Source: Curtobacterium sp. MCBD17_035
Lineage (GTDB): Bacteria > Actinomycetota > Actinomycetes > Actinomycetales > Microbacteriaceae
Length of the DNA stretch: 64,000 nt
Reading direction: 5' to 3'
Assembly: GCF_003234815.2 (NCBI RefSeq)
Contig: NZ_CP126279.1
Span: 310,001 to 374,000 of the forward strand
Below are positions 8,527 to 16,881 of the stretch, piece by piece. The notes under the pieces were generated by a model. It made no database searches. It was not told the origin of the DNA and saw only the letters and a list, made by a program, of their open reading frames with translations. The number at the start of each line of letters is the position of its first letter. The first letter of the stretch is position 1. A program made the position numbers and the translations under genes.

Positions 8527-8625
8527 TGACGGTGCAGGTTCGACGAGGGTGCAGGTCCTGACGACGGTGCAGGGCTGACGAGGGTGCAGGTCCGACGACG
8601 GTGCGGGCCTGACGACCGCGGCGGC
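8508..8625 (+). repeat. Imperfect 17-bp tandem repeat (minisatellite) at the 3' end of tsaD
   Basis: About six to seven consecutive units of the form GACGANGGTGCAGGTCN, varying between 16 and 19 bases, starting inside the last codons of tsaD and covering the first 100 bases after its stop. The unit length is not a multiple of three, so it is unlikely to be coding. The copies are degenerate (GGTGCAGG, GGTGCGGG). Confidence 0.8.
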
Positions 8626-8750
8626 GCGGCACCGCGCGTCCGCTGGCCGTGCCTCCCCCGCTCCGGGGGTGCTGGCGGCCGGTCGTGCGCAGGCCCCCTG
8701 TGGGAGGATCGGCGGGACGCCCGCACCGTGGGCGACGAGGAGGTGAACAC

Positions 8751-9302
8751 GTGTCCGACCAGAACGACCAGCCGCAGTACGGACAGACGCCGTCCGGCCA
8801 GGCGCCGTCCGGACAGACACCGTCCGGACAGACACCGTCCGGACACCACGGGTACGGCCAGCCGCAGTTCGGACAGCCGCAGCACGGGCAGCAGTCGCCG
8901 TACGGACAGCAGGGTCAGCACGGGCAGCAGCCGTACGGCCAGCCGCAGTACGGCCAGCAGCCCTACGGACAGCAGCCGTACGGCCAGCCGCAGTACGGCC
9001 AGCCCAATCCCTACGGGCAGCCCGGGTCGGGGTACCCGCAGGCGTCGTCGAGCTGGAACCTGTTCTCGATCCTCGCCATCGTGTTCGGCTTCGTGGTGGC
9101 GCCCCTCGGGGTGGTGTTCGGGCACATCAGCCTGCACCAGATCAAGCGCACGGGGGAGCAGGGGCGCCCGCTCGCGCTCACGGGGCTCATCGCGGGCTAC
9201 GTGATCACGGCGCTGTGGGTCGCCTACATCGTGTTCATCGTCATCTTCTTCGCGTTCGTCGCGTCGCACAACGGCGACTACTCGAACTACCCGAACACCT
9301 GA
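8751..9302 (+). CDS. DUF4190-type membrane protein with a Gln/Gly/Tyr-rich N-terminal repeat
   Basis: A 183-residue protein. Residues 1-95 are low complexity, built of TPSGQ repeats and then YGQPQ / YGQQP repeats with no hydrophobic segment. The C-terminal part has two transmembrane helices around [20 protein letters not shown] and [18 protein letters not shown], with the linking [14 protein letters not shown] typical of DUF4190. The GTG at 8751 is set by a strong ribosome binding site (GAGGAGG) 7-14 bases upstream; upstream codons do not look coding. Such small actinobacterial membrane proteins have no proven function. The repeat domain should be cytoplasmic and intrinsically disordered. Confidence 0.85.
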   Translation: MSDQNDQPQYGQTPSGQAPSGQTPSGQTPSGHHGYGQPQFGQPQHGQQSPYGQQGQHGQQPYGQPQYGQQPYGQQPYGQPQYGQPNPYGQPGSGYPQASSSWNLFSILAIVFGFVVAPLGVVFGHISLHQIKRTGEQGRPLALTGLIAGYVITALWVAYIVFIVIFFAFVASHNGDYSNYPNT

Positions 9303-9361
9303 TCCCGGGCCGCCCGGGCCGCCCCGCCCCGCACCGCCCGCCCGCCGACGGCGGTCCTCAC

Positions 9362-9418
9362 CGAGATCGCACAACACGCCGCTCACCTTCGAAGTGAGCG
9401 GCGTGTTGTGCGATCTCG
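9362..9418. terminator. 25-bp perfect palindrome between convergent genes (bidirectional terminator)
   Basis: Arms of 25 bases (9362-9386 and 9394-9418) are perfect reverse complements, with a 7-base loop CTTCGAA. It lies between the converging DUF4190 gene and the methyltransferase, so it can end transcription from both sides. It is the longest perfect inverted repeat I found in the window. Confidence 0.85.
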
Positions 9419-9444
9419 ACGGATGGGGCCGGGCAGGACCGGCG

Positions 9445-10635
9445 TCAGGGGCGATCGCACAGGACGGCCGCGTGCCGTCCCTTCAGGCGGGTGAGGACGA
9501 GCGTCGCCTGCCCGGACCCGCCCTGGAGGCGCAACCGCCGACGGAACTGCGCGGGGTCCACGTCGACACCGCGCTTCTTGATCTCCACCCGGCCGACGCC
9601 GTCCGCGGCGAGCCGAGCCCCGATCCGCTTCGGGTCGAGGGGCAGGACGTCGCGGACGCGGAACACCTGCGCGAACGGGGTGTCGACGGGGGCGTCCGTG
9701 CTCAGGTAGGCGATGCCCGACGAGAGCATCCGGCCGCCGAGTCGCCGCCCGAGATCTCCGATGAGCCGAGCTCGGATGACCGCGCCGTCCGGCTCGACGA
9801 GGTACTCGCCCAGCGGGCCGACCTCGACGTCCTCGGCGTCGGCCGGTCCCGTGAGCTCGGCGACACCGTGCACCCCGATGACGGTCGCGGCCCGCTGGAC
9901 GTTCGGCCGTGCGAGGGGACCGAACCACAGCGCGAGTTCGACGACCTCGCGGTCGACGCTCGTCCACTGTGCCTCGGCCGTGTCGGGGACGAGGTCGCGG
10001 TCGACGCCCGGCCCGAGCTTGACCCCGGTGGGCAGCTGCGTCGCCGCGGCGAACACCGTGTCGAGCGACGGGGACCAGTCGTCCGGGTCCTCCAGCCGTC
10101 GTGTGTCGCTGTGTCCCGCGGTGCGCCGTGCCGGATCGAGCCACACGCCGTCGACCCGGCCGACGTCGAAGCGGGCCGCGTCCCCGAGCTCGACCCGGGC
10201 CGCGGGCCACGGTGCCAGGTTGTGCGTGGCGATCGCGGCGGTGACCTCGTCGCGGTCGACGGCGACGACCTCCAGGTCGAGCGCCGCGAGCGCGAGCGCG
10301 TCCCCGCCGATGCCGCACCCGAGGTCGGCGACGCGTGTGATCCCGGCGGCGGCGAACCGGCCGGCGTGCTGTGCCGCGACGCGGAGGCGCGTCGCCTGCT
10401 CGAGACCGGCCTCGGTGAACAGCATCCGGCCCGCGAAGTCGCCGAACTTCGAGCGGGCCCGCTGACGGAGTCGCGCCTGCGTCAGGACCGTCGCGACGAG
10501 CCGGGGATCGTGGCCCTCGGCGCGGAGGCGCGACACGGCACGGACGACGTCGTCGCCCTCCGCGAGACCTGGGACGCGATCGAGGAGCGCCATGCCCTCG
10601 GGTGTGAGCAGCTGTGCGAGGTCCGCGGCGTCCAT
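9445..10635 (-). CDS. THUMP-like domain class I SAM-dependent methyltransferase
   Basis: A 396-residue cytoplasmic protein. Residues 1-85 are helical. The SAM-binding motif I is RVADLGCGIGGDALALA (about 105-120), followed by the acidic VVAVDRDEVTA, and the post-motif LDPARRTAG resembles the catalytic D-P-A/P-R region of RNA/DNA methyltransferases. The C-terminal region (about 300-396, EIKKRGVDVDPAQFRRRL) matches the THUMP-like domain of this actinobacterial family. The substrate is unknown, probably RNA. The gene converges on the DUF4190 gene and diverges from efeO. The ATG start is supported by GGGAGG about 11 bases upstream. Confidence 0.85.
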   Translation of the reverse strand: MDAADLAQLLTPEGMALLDRVPGLAEGDDVVRAVSRLRAEGHDPRLVATVLTQARLRQRARSKFGDFAGRMLFTEAGLEQATRLRVAAQHAGRFAAAGITRVADLGCGIGGDALALAALDLEVVAVDRDEVTAAIATHNLAPWPAARVELGDAARFDVGRVDGVWLDPARRTAGHSDTRRLEDPDDWSPSLDTVFAAATQLPTGVKLGPGVDRDLVPDTAEAQWTSVDREVVELALWFGPLARPNVQRAATVIGVHGVAELTGPADAEDVEVGPLGEYLVEPDGAVIRARLIGDLGRRLGGRMLSSGIAYLSTDAPVDTPFAQVFRVRDVLPLDPKRIGARLAADGVGRVEIKKRGVDVDPAQFRRRLRLQGGSGQATLVLTRLKGRHAAVLCDRP

Positions 10636-10848
10636 GCCCCGATCCTCCCAGTTCCCGCACGACGGTTCGGCAAGCCCCCACTTCCGTGACCGTCGGCGGA
10701 CGGGCGTCTGAACAGTCGGTGACGACGGTGAACGCAGGGGAAACCCGGCCTCGGAGCGGGCTTACCGTGTTCCGCGGATCCCCCCGGACGGGGGTCCGAT
10801 CAGGGCGTCCCGTGCTGCTCCACGGGGCCGGGAGCGGAAGGGGCTCGG

Positions 10849-12027
10849 GTGTCGAATCGGTTCGCGTACGGGGTCGTCGGGCTCGTCGTCGCACTCGTCG
10901 TGACGGCCGGCATCGTCGTGCCGCACCTCCTGCCGACGCGCGCCGTCCCCGGGCACTACGACGTCGCCGCGGGCACCGACGTCTGCGGGACGGGGTGGAC
11001 CGACCCCGCGGGCGGCACGCAGACCCTCCGCATCACGAACACCTCGGTCGCGGGCGTCGAGGTGCAGCTCGAGGACCCCCGGTCCGGGGCCGTGTACCTC
11101 GACGCCGAGGGGCTCGGTGCCGGCGCGTCCCAGACCTACCGCGTGCGCCTCGGCTCGGGCGCCTACCGGTTCCGCTGCCTGCCGGCCGACGCCGACGCGG
11201 TGGTGGGTCCCGTCGTCCACCTCCACGGTGCGGCGCACGTGACCGGCGCGACGCCCGGGGTCGTGCCCGTCACCCGGAACGACCTCATCCCGGCCGCCAA
11301 GGCGTACGGCGACTGGATCGAGGGTCGACTGCCCGTGCTCGAGGCCGACGTCCGGCGGGTCGCCGCCGACGTGCACGCCGGCGACCGCGCGGCCGCCGAG
11401 CGGGACTGGCTGACCGGGCACACGGAGTACGAGCAGCTCGGCGCCGCCTACGGGGCGTTCGGCGACGCCGACACGGCCATCGACGGCACTCCCGCGTCGG
11501 GGCGGACCGCGCTCGACGACCCGGACCTCACCGGGTTCCACCGCCTGGAGGCCCTGCTCTGGTCCGGCGCACCGGTGTCCGCGAGCGCTCCGGTCGCCGA
11601 TGCGCTCGTCGCGGCCGTCCGGCACCTCGAGGCCACGTTCCCGACCGCCCGCATCGACCCGCTCGACATCGGGCTCCGCGCACACGAGATCCTCGAGAAC
11701 GCGCTGCAGTTCGAGGCCACGGGCACGACCGACGCCGGCAGCCACACGAACCTGGCCACCATCGCCGCGAACGTCGTCGGCACGGAGCGGGCCCTCGACC
11801 CGATCCGGGGGATCCTCCGCACCCGGTACCCACACCTCGCCGCGACCGATGCGGCACTCGCCGCGCTCACGGCGCGCGTCGACGAGGGCCGCCACGCCGA
11901 CGGCACGTGGACGCCGCTCACCGACCTCACGACCACGCAGCGGGAGGACCTCGACGCGTCCATCGACCGCGCACTCGAACTGCTCGCGCCCGTCGCGGCG
12001 ATCTGCGACATCCGGAGGACCTCGTGA
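10849..12027 (+). CDS. efeO: Iron uptake system component EfeO (cupredoxin-like plus M75 imelysin domain)
   Basis: Extracytoplasmic component of the EfeUOB ferrous/ferric iron importer. The 392-residue protein has an N-terminal membrane anchor or signal (about 7-29), a cupredoxin-like domain (about 35-130, with Cys46 and Cys110) and an M75 imelysin domain (about 145-390) with the metal-site HxxE in GFHRLEALLW (His231, Glu234). It starts with GTG and overlaps efeB by 4 bases. The membrane permease efeU, which usually precedes efeO, is absent: the upstream neighbour is the divergent methyltransferase gene. Confidence 0.93.
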   Translation: MSNRFAYGVVGLVVALVVTAGIVVPHLLPTRAVPGHYDVAAGTDVCGTGWTDPAGGTQTLRITNTSVAGVEVQLEDPRSGAVYLDAEGLGAGASQTYRVRLGSGAYRFRCLPADADAVVGPVVHLHGAAHVTGATPGVVPVTRNDLIPAAKAYGDWIEGRLPVLEADVRRVAADVHAGDRAAAERDWLTGHTEYEQLGAAYGAFGDADTAIDGTPASGRTALDDPDLTGFHRLEALLWSGAPVSASAPVADALVAAVRHLEATFPTARIDPLDIGLRAHEILENALQFEATGTTDAGSHTNLATIAANVVGTERALDPIRGILRTRYPHLAATDAALAALTARVDEGRHADGTWTPLTDLTTTQREDLDASIDRALELLAPVAAICDIRRTS

Positions 12028-13343
12028 CCGACCAGCCCCAGTGCCCGCACGCCGCGGCACGCCGTCCCTCCCGCCGTGGGTTCCTGGCGGGAGCGGCCGG
12101 AGCCGGCGCGGGGGCGGCGGCGACCATGACCGCGGCGCTGGCACCGGGCCTCCCGGCCGTGGCCGACACGACCGCGGCGAGCGCCGGGAACCCGGCGAGC
12201 GACACCGCGACCGACGGTGGTGCCGCCGCGTCGTACGCGTTCCACGGGGCGCACCAGGCGGGCATCACCACACCGGCCCAGCGGTCGGCGGCCTTCGTGG
12301 CGCTCGACGTGACCGCGGTCTCCCGGTCCGAGCTGCGCGACCTGCTGCGCACGATCACGGAGCGCTCGCGGTTCCTCACCCGCGGCGGACAGCCGACGGA
12401 CGTCGGGATCACGGCGCCGCCGTCGGACTCGGGCGTGCTCGGACCGGACGTGCCCGCCGACGGTCTGACGATCACCACGAGTGTCGGGGCGTCGCTGTTC
12501 GACGACCGGTACGGCATCGCGGACCGGAAGCCCGCGCGCCTGCGGACCATGGAGGACTTCCCGAACGACGCGCTCGACCGGGCGATCTGCGACGGCGATC
12601 TGCTCCTGCAGATGTGCGCGAACAACACCGACACGGTCGTGCACGCGCTCCGGGACGTCACGCGGGCGACGCGCGGTGCGATGCAGGTGCGGTGGCGACA
12701 GGACGGCTTCGTGTCCCCGCCGCGGCCGAGTGGCACGCCGCGGAACCTGCTGGGGTTCAAGGACGGCACCGCCAACCCGTCGACGAGCGACCGGACGGCC
12801 ATGGACGACCTCGTGTGGACCCGGGCGGGCCGGATCGAGGACGGCGTCGTCGAGCCGGACTGGGTGACCGGCGGCAGCTACCACGTCGTGCGGACGATCC
12901 GGATGCTCGTCGAGTTCTGGGACCGCGTGTCCCTGCACGAGCAGGAGACGATGATCGGCCGCCACCGCGACTCCGGCGCCCCGCTCACCCGAACGCACGA
13001 GTTCGACGACCCGGACTACGCGGACGACCCGACGGGCGACGTCATCCAGCTCGACGCGCACATCCGGCTGGCGAACCCCCGCACGGCCGCGGCGAAGCGT
13101 CAGCAGATGCTCCGTCGCCCCTACAACTACGACGCCGGCACCGACGCGAACGGGAACCTCGACATGGGGCTGCTGTTCACGTGCTTCCAGGCGGACCTCG
13201 AACGGCAGTTCGTCACGGTCCAGAAGCGCCTCGCCGACGAACCGCTCGTCGACTACATCTCGCCCGTCGGCGGCGGCTACTTCTTCGCCCTCCCGGGAGT
13301 CCGCCACGCGGACGACTGGCTGGGACGACCACTGCTCAGTTGA
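12024..13343 (+). CDS. efeB: Tat-exported DyP-type heme peroxidase EfeB
   Basis: Heme peroxidase of the Efe iron uptake system, 439 residues. The N-terminus has a twin-arginine signal (RRPSRRGFLAGAAG) followed by a long Ala-rich hydrophobic region, so it is folded with heme in the cytoplasm and exported. DyP signature GFKDGTANP carries the distal Asp, and the proximal heme histidine is in LDAHIRLANPR. Length and domain order are normal. It is coupled to efeO by a 4-base overlap, and a secreted phosphoesterase gene starts 36 bases after its stop. Confidence 0.95.
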   Translation: MTDQPQCPHAAARRPSRRGFLAGAAGAGAGAAATMTAALAPGLPAVADTTAASAGNPASDTATDGGAAASYAFHGAHQAGITTPAQRSAAFVALDVTAVSRSELRDLLRTITERSRFLTRGGQPTDVGITAPPSDSGVLGPDVPADGLTITTSVGASLFDDRYGIADRKPARLRTMEDFPNDALDRAICDGDLLLQMCANNTDTVVHALRDVTRATRGAMQVRWRQDGFVSPPRPSGTPRNLLGFKDGTANPSTSDRTAMDDLVWTRAGRIEDGVVEPDWVTGGSYHVVRTIRMLVEFWDRVSLHEQETMIGRHRDSGAPLTRTHEFDDPDYADDPTGDVIQLDAHIRLANPRTAAAKRQQMLRRPYNYDAGTDANGNLDMGLLFTCFQADLERQFVTVQKRLADEPLVDYISPVGGGYFFALPGVRHADDWLGRPLLS

Positions 13344-13379
13344 CGCACTGTTCCACACACCATCAGACAGGGGACACCA

Positions 13380-15116
13380 GTGATCCGACCATCCGCGCTC
13401 ATGCGGTCGACGAAGGGGCGACTCGTACTCGCCGCCGGAGCGACCGCCGTGGCCGCCGTGACCGTGGGGGCCATCGCCATCGCGCCGCTCACGGCATCGG
13501 CCACGAACCAACCGGCCTCGTCGTCGCGGACGAGCACGCCCATCAAGCACCTCGTCGTGTTGTTCGACGAGAACGTCTCGTTCGACCACTACTTCGGGAC
13601 CTACCCGAACGCGACGAACACCGACGGCACGACCTTCGCCGCCGCCAAGGGCACGCCGAGGGTGAACGACCTCGTCACCTCGGGCACGCTGACGGGGAAC
13701 CCGAACCTCTACGCGCCGAGCCGGCTCACCCCGTCCCAGGCGCTCACCTGCGACCAGAACCACGGGTACGCCGCCGAGCAGAAGGCCGAGGACGGCGGGA
13801 AGATGGACGCCTTCGTCCAGAACACCTCGACCGACACCTGCACGGGCGAGTACGGCAGCCCGGGCCTGGCCATGGACTACTACGACGGCAACACCGTCAC
13901 GGGCCTGTGGAACTACGCGCAGCACTACGCGATGAGCGACAACGCCTGGGACACGACCTTCGGGCCGTCCACCCCCGGTGCGCTCAACCTCGTGAGCGGC
14001 CAGACGCACGGCGGCGTGGCGGTGGACTCCGTGACCGGCGCCGTGGTCAAGGGCTCCACCGCGGTCGCCTCGGCGAACGCGGACGGTGTGGGCACCGTGA
14101 TCGGTGACCCCGACCCCGCCTACGACGACTGCTCCGACAGCGACCACACGTCGACGTCGAACCTCGTCGCGATGCAGGGCAAGAACATCGGTGACCTGCT
14201 CAACGCCAAGGGCGTCACGTGGGGCTGGTTCCAGGGCGGTTTCACGCCGACCACGAAGTACGCGGGCTCCGGCACGTACGCCAAGTGCGACGCCACCACC
14301 GCGAACGTCGGTGGGACCGCGGCGAAGGACTACTCACCGCACCACAACCCGTTCGCGTACTACAAGTCGACGTCGAACCCGCACCACCTGCCGCCGACGA
14401 GCGACGCGATGATCGGGCACAGCGATCAGGCGAACCACGAGTACGACCTGTCGGCGTTCACCACCGCGCTCGCGCAGGACAACGTCCCCGCCGTGTCGTT
14501 CCTCAAGGCCCCCGAGGCGCAGGACGGCCACCCGGGCTACTCGGACCCGATCGACGAGCAGCAGTTCCTGACGCGCGAGATCAACGCCATCGAGCAGTCG
14601 AAGGCATGGTCCTCGACCGCGATCGTCATCAACTACGACGACTCGGACGGCTGGTACGACCACCAGGCCCCGACGATCCTCAACGGGTCGAAGGACACGG
14701 CGACCGACAGCACGATCTGCACGAACGCCCGTGCTGCGGTCGCCGGCGGGTACCAGGACCGTTGCGGCCCCTCGCAGCGCCTGCCGTACCTCGTCATCTC
14801 GCCCTTCGCCAAGCAGAACGCGGTCGACCACACCCGGATCGAGCAGACGTCCACCACGGCGTTCATCGAGGACAACTGGGGCCTCGGCCACATCGGGGAC
14901 GCCTCGTTCGACCGTCGCGGTGGATCGCTCGCCGGCATGTTCGACTTCGCGCACCCGCAGCAGCGCGAGGTCCTGCTGGACACCACCACCGGCGCCGTCG
15001 CGAAGGTCGTGTCGACCGTCCCGACGCACAAGCCGGCCCCGCCGCACGGGCCCGGGAAGCCGGGGAAGCCGGGCAAGCCGGGCTGGGGCGGTGGGCACCA
15101 CCACCACCACCACTGA
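13380..15116 (+). CDS. Secreted phosphoesterase (phospholipase C / acid phosphatase family) with natural His6 tail
   Basis: A 578-residue exported enzyme of the PF04185 phosphoesterase family. A Sec signal (about residues 12-41, ending near LTASAT) precedes IKHLVVLFDENVSFDHYFGTYP, the metal-binding and catalytic N-terminal motif, and later blocks NYDDSDGWYDH and RLPYLVISPFAK. It should hydrolyse phosphate esters or phospholipids outside the cell. The C-terminus is unusual: a (GKP)n linker, then GWGGG and exactly six His before the stop. It follows efeB after only 36 bases with a GGGGA ribosome binding site, so it may be co-transcribed with efeOB. GTG 13380 is the likely start; an internal ATG at 13401 is possible. 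Confidence 0.88.
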   Translation: MIRPSALMRSTKGRLVLAAGATAVAAVTVGAIAIAPLTASATNQPASSSRTSTPIKHLVVLFDENVSFDHYFGTYPNATNTDGTTFAAAKGTPRVNDLVTSGTLTGNPNLYAPSRLTPSQALTCDQNHGYAAEQKAEDGGKMDAFVQNTSTDTCTGEYGSPGLAMDYYDGNTVTGLWNYAQHYAMSDNAWDTTFGPSTPGALNLVSGQTHGGVAVDSVTGAVVKGSTAVASANADGVGTVIGDPDPAYDDCSDSDHTSTSNLVAMQGKNIGDLLNAKGVTWGWFQGGFTPTTKYAGSGTYAKCDATTANVGGTAAKDYSPHHNPFAYYKSTSNPHHLPPTSDAMIGHSDQANHEYDLSAFTTALAQDNVPAVSFLKAPEAQDGHPGYSDPIDEQQFLTREINAIEQSKAWSSTAIVINYDDSDGWYDHQAPTILNGSKDTATDSTICTNARAAVAGGYQDRCGPSQRLPYLVISPFAKQNAVDHTRIEQTSTTAFIEDNWGLGHIGDASFDRRGGSLAGMFDFAHPQQREVLLDTTTGAVAKVVSTVPTHKPAPPHGPGKPGKPGKPGWGGGHHHHHH

Positions 15117-15157
15117 CGCCGCCGCGCGTCGGCGGGGGAACGTGACCGCCTGACGGC

Positions 15158-15193
15158 CGGGAGGCACGGTGCGCACCTGCACCGTGCCTCCCG
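15158..15193 (+). terminator. Stem-loop terminator after the phosphoesterase
   Basis: Perfect 15-bp arms (15158-15172 and 15179-15193) around a 6-base loop. The arms contain GGGAGGCACGG and its complement, a word that recurs at other gene ends in this window. Confidence 0.8.
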
Positions 15194-15246
15194 TTCGTCG
15201 TCGGTCCGGGGCCGCGGCCGCTCGCGGTCCCGCGCGGAGGAGCACG

Positions 15247-16257
15247 ATGGAGGACATGAGCAACGTCGCCGTCATCGGAGCCACCGGTCACATCGGGAGC
15301 TTCCTCGTGCCCCGCCTCGTCCGGAGCGGACACCACGTGGTCGCCATCAGCCGCGGGCAGCGCGCCCCCTACGTGGCGGACGACGCGTGGGACGACGTGG
15401 AGCGGGTCGCGCTCGACCGCGAGGGCGACCCCGAGGGGTTCCCACGCGCCGTGGCCGACCTGGGGCCCGACGTCGTCGTCGACCTGACGAGCTTCACCGA
15501 GGACGACGCGCGGGGCCTCGTCGAGGCGCTCCGTGGTCGGACCGGGCACCTCGTGCACTGCGGCACCATCTGGGTGCACGGTCCGTCGCTCGTCGTCCCC
15601 ACCTCGGAGGACGACCCGCGGGGGCCGATCGGCGAGTACGGCACGCGGAAGGCGGCGATCGAGGACCTGCTGCTCGCCGAGTCCGCCCGCGCCGACGGGC
15701 TCCCCGCCACCGTGCTCCGCGCCGGGCACATCACCGGCCCCGGGTGGCCCGTCATCACGCCGCTCGGGAACCTCGACGCGACCGTCTGGGAACGCCTCGC
15801 CGCGGGGGAGCCGCTCACCGTGCCGGACCTCGGGCTCGAGACGCTGCACCACGTGCACGCCGACGACGTCGCCCAGGCGTTCGCGCTCGCCATCGAGCGG
15901 CCGGACGTGGCCGCCGGCCGTGTCTACAACGTCGTGTCGCCGCGGGCGATGAGCGTCCGGGGGCTCGCCGAGGGCGTCGCGAGCTGGTTCGGGCGCACCG
16001 CGGAACTCCGTCCGGCCTCGTGGGAGGCGTTCCGCGCATCCACCACGCCGGAGCACGCCGACACGACGTTCGAGCACGTGCGCCGAAGCCACGCGATGAG
16101 CATCGACCGGGCCGCGACGGAGCTCGGGTACGCGCCGGGCTGGACCTCCCTGGAGGCCCTCGCCGACGCCCTCGTGTGGCTCGCGGACCACGGCCAGGTC
16201 GACCTCGGCGGCTCCGTGCCCGAGGTTGTCCGGACGCTCGCCGCCGGCCGGCGATAG
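15247..16257 (+). CDS. NAD(P)-dependent epimerase/dehydratase (extended SDR)
   Basis: A 336-residue Rossmann-fold protein. The cofactor motif is [15 protein letters not shown] at the N-terminus. The active-site segment [13 protein letters not shown] supplies Tyr and Lys (YxxxK), and the N-terminal Asp region [16 protein letters not shown] resembles sugar epimerases. The substrate is unknown. The ATG at 15247 has GGAGGA 6 bases upstream; a second ATG at 15256 is too close to its own purine run. It stands alone between the phosphoesterase terminator and the groES promoter. Confidence 0.85.
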   Translation: MEDMSNVAVIGATGHIGSFLVPRLVRSGHHVVAISRGQRAPYVADDAWDDVERVALDREGDPEGFPRAVADLGPDVVVDLTSFTEDDARGLVEALRGRTGHLVHCGTIWVHGPSLVVPTSEDDPRGPIGEYGTRKAAIEDLLLAESARADGLPATVLRAGHITGPGWPVITPLGNLDATVWERLAAGEPLTVPDLGLETLHHVHADDVAQAFALAIERPDVAAGRVYNVVSPRAMSVRGLAEGVASWFGRTAELRPASWEAFRASTTPEHADTTFEHVRRSHAMSIDRAATELGYAPGWTSLEALADALVWLADHGQVDLGGSVPEVVRTLAAGRR

Positions 16258-16261
16258 GCTC

Positions 16262-16288
16262 TTGGCACTCGGATTGACCGAGTGCCAG
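16262..16288. promoter_or_regulatory. CIRCE operator 1 (HrcA site) upstream of groES
   Basis: TTGGCACTC-N9-GAGTGCCAG matches the CIRCE consensus TTAGCACTC-N9-GAGTGCTAA in arm length and spacing. It overlaps the -35 region of the groES promoter, so HrcA binding would block RNA polymerase. Confidence 0.93.
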
Positions 16289-16303
16289 ACCACCCCCTAC
16301 AGT
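16274..16303 (+). promoter_or_regulatory. groES promoter
   Basis: TTGACC (16274-16279) and TACAGT (16298-16303) with an 18-base spacer, a good housekeeping-sigma promoter. The -35 lies in the spacer of CIRCE 1, and CIRCE 2 begins 5 bases after the -10. Confidence 0.8.
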
Positions 16304-16308
16304 TGGGG

Positions 16309-16335
16309 TTGGCACTGCCCCTGGGGGAGTGCCAG
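16309..16335. promoter_or_regulatory. CIRCE operator 2 (HrcA site) upstream of groES
   Basis: TTGGCACTG-N9-GAGTGCCAG, one base off perfect symmetry, covering the expected transcription start. Its centre is 47 bases from that of CIRCE 1. Confidence 0.9.
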
Positions 16336-16375
16336 CCCCAGTTTTTCTTCAGTACCGAGAAAGAAGAGGTCAGCC

Positions 16376-16672
16376 GTGGCTGTCAGCATCAAGCCGCTCG
16401 AAGATCGCATCGTCATCCGTCAGGTCGAGGCGGAGCAGACCACTGCGTCCGGTCTCGTCATCCCGGACACGGCGAAGGAGAAGCCCCAGGAGGGCGAGGT
16501 CGTGGCCGTCGGCCCGGGTCGCATCGACGACAACGGCAACCGCGTGCCGCTCGACGTCGCGGTCGGCGACAAGGTCATCTACTCGAAGTACGGCGGAACC
16601 GAGGTCAAGTACTCGGGCGAGGACCTCCTGGTCCTGTCCGCGCGCGACGTGCTCGCCGTCGTCGTCCGCTAG
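16376..16672 (+). CDS. groES: Co-chaperonin GroES
   Basis: The 98-residue 10-kDa lid of the GroEL chaperonin. The sequence starts [20 protein letters not shown], has the mobile-loop region [18 protein letters not shown] and ends [15 protein letters not shown] 16376 is chosen from homology and the ribosome binding site AGAAGAGG 7 bases upstream; the frame open from 16226 runs through the operators and is not coding. Double CIRCE control implies heat-shock induction through HrcA. No groEL follows: a hairpin terminator and a transporter gene come next, so groEL must be elsewhere. Confidence 0.97.
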   Translation: MAVSIKPLEDRIVIRQVEAEQTTASGLVIPDTAKEKPQEGEVVAVGPGRIDDNGNRVPLDVAVGDKVIYSKYGGTEVKYSGEDLLVLSARDVLAVVVR

Positions 16673-16698
16673 GACAGCACCAGCAGCAGGACCAGCTC

Positions 16699-16736
16699 CA
16701 GCAGGCCCCGTCGGTTCCGACCGGCGGGGCCTGCTG
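16699..16736 (+). terminator. Stem-loop terminator after groES
   Basis: A 17-bp stem (16699-16715 with 16720-16736, one G-U wobble) with a TCCG tetraloop, 27 bases after the groES stop. It makes groES monocistronic. Confidence 0.85.
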
Positions 16737-16740
16737 CTGT

Positions 16741-16767
16741 CCCGGCCCGGCCCGGCCCGGCCCGGGC
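16741..16767 (+). repeat. Short (CCCGG)n tandem repeat
   Basis: Five perfect copies of the 5-bp unit CCCGG directly after the groES terminator. No function suggested. Confidence 0.8.
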
Positions 16768-16868
16768 ACCCGGCGTGCGCACGTCAGCCCGGCGCGCGGG
16801 CCGTCGGAGGACGGCGGTTCCGTCGCCCGAGAACGCGCCAGCCGGGCGACCACCGTGTCGTCGGTGCC

Positions 16869-16874
16869 TAGGAT
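16869..16874 (+). promoter_or_regulatory. Probable leaderless promoter -10 box of rarD
   Basis: TAGGAT ends 7 bases before the GTG at 16882, with no ribosome binding site between them. This supports that start over the upstream in-frame GTG at 16855. Confidence 0.55.
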
Positions 16875-16881
16875 CGGACGC

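Noticed and set aside
14219-15145. Plus-strand frame overlapping the phosphoesterase, ending in a run of prolines
   Set aside because: The proline run is the CACCAC tail read out of frame; the phosphoesterase frame has the catalytic motifs.
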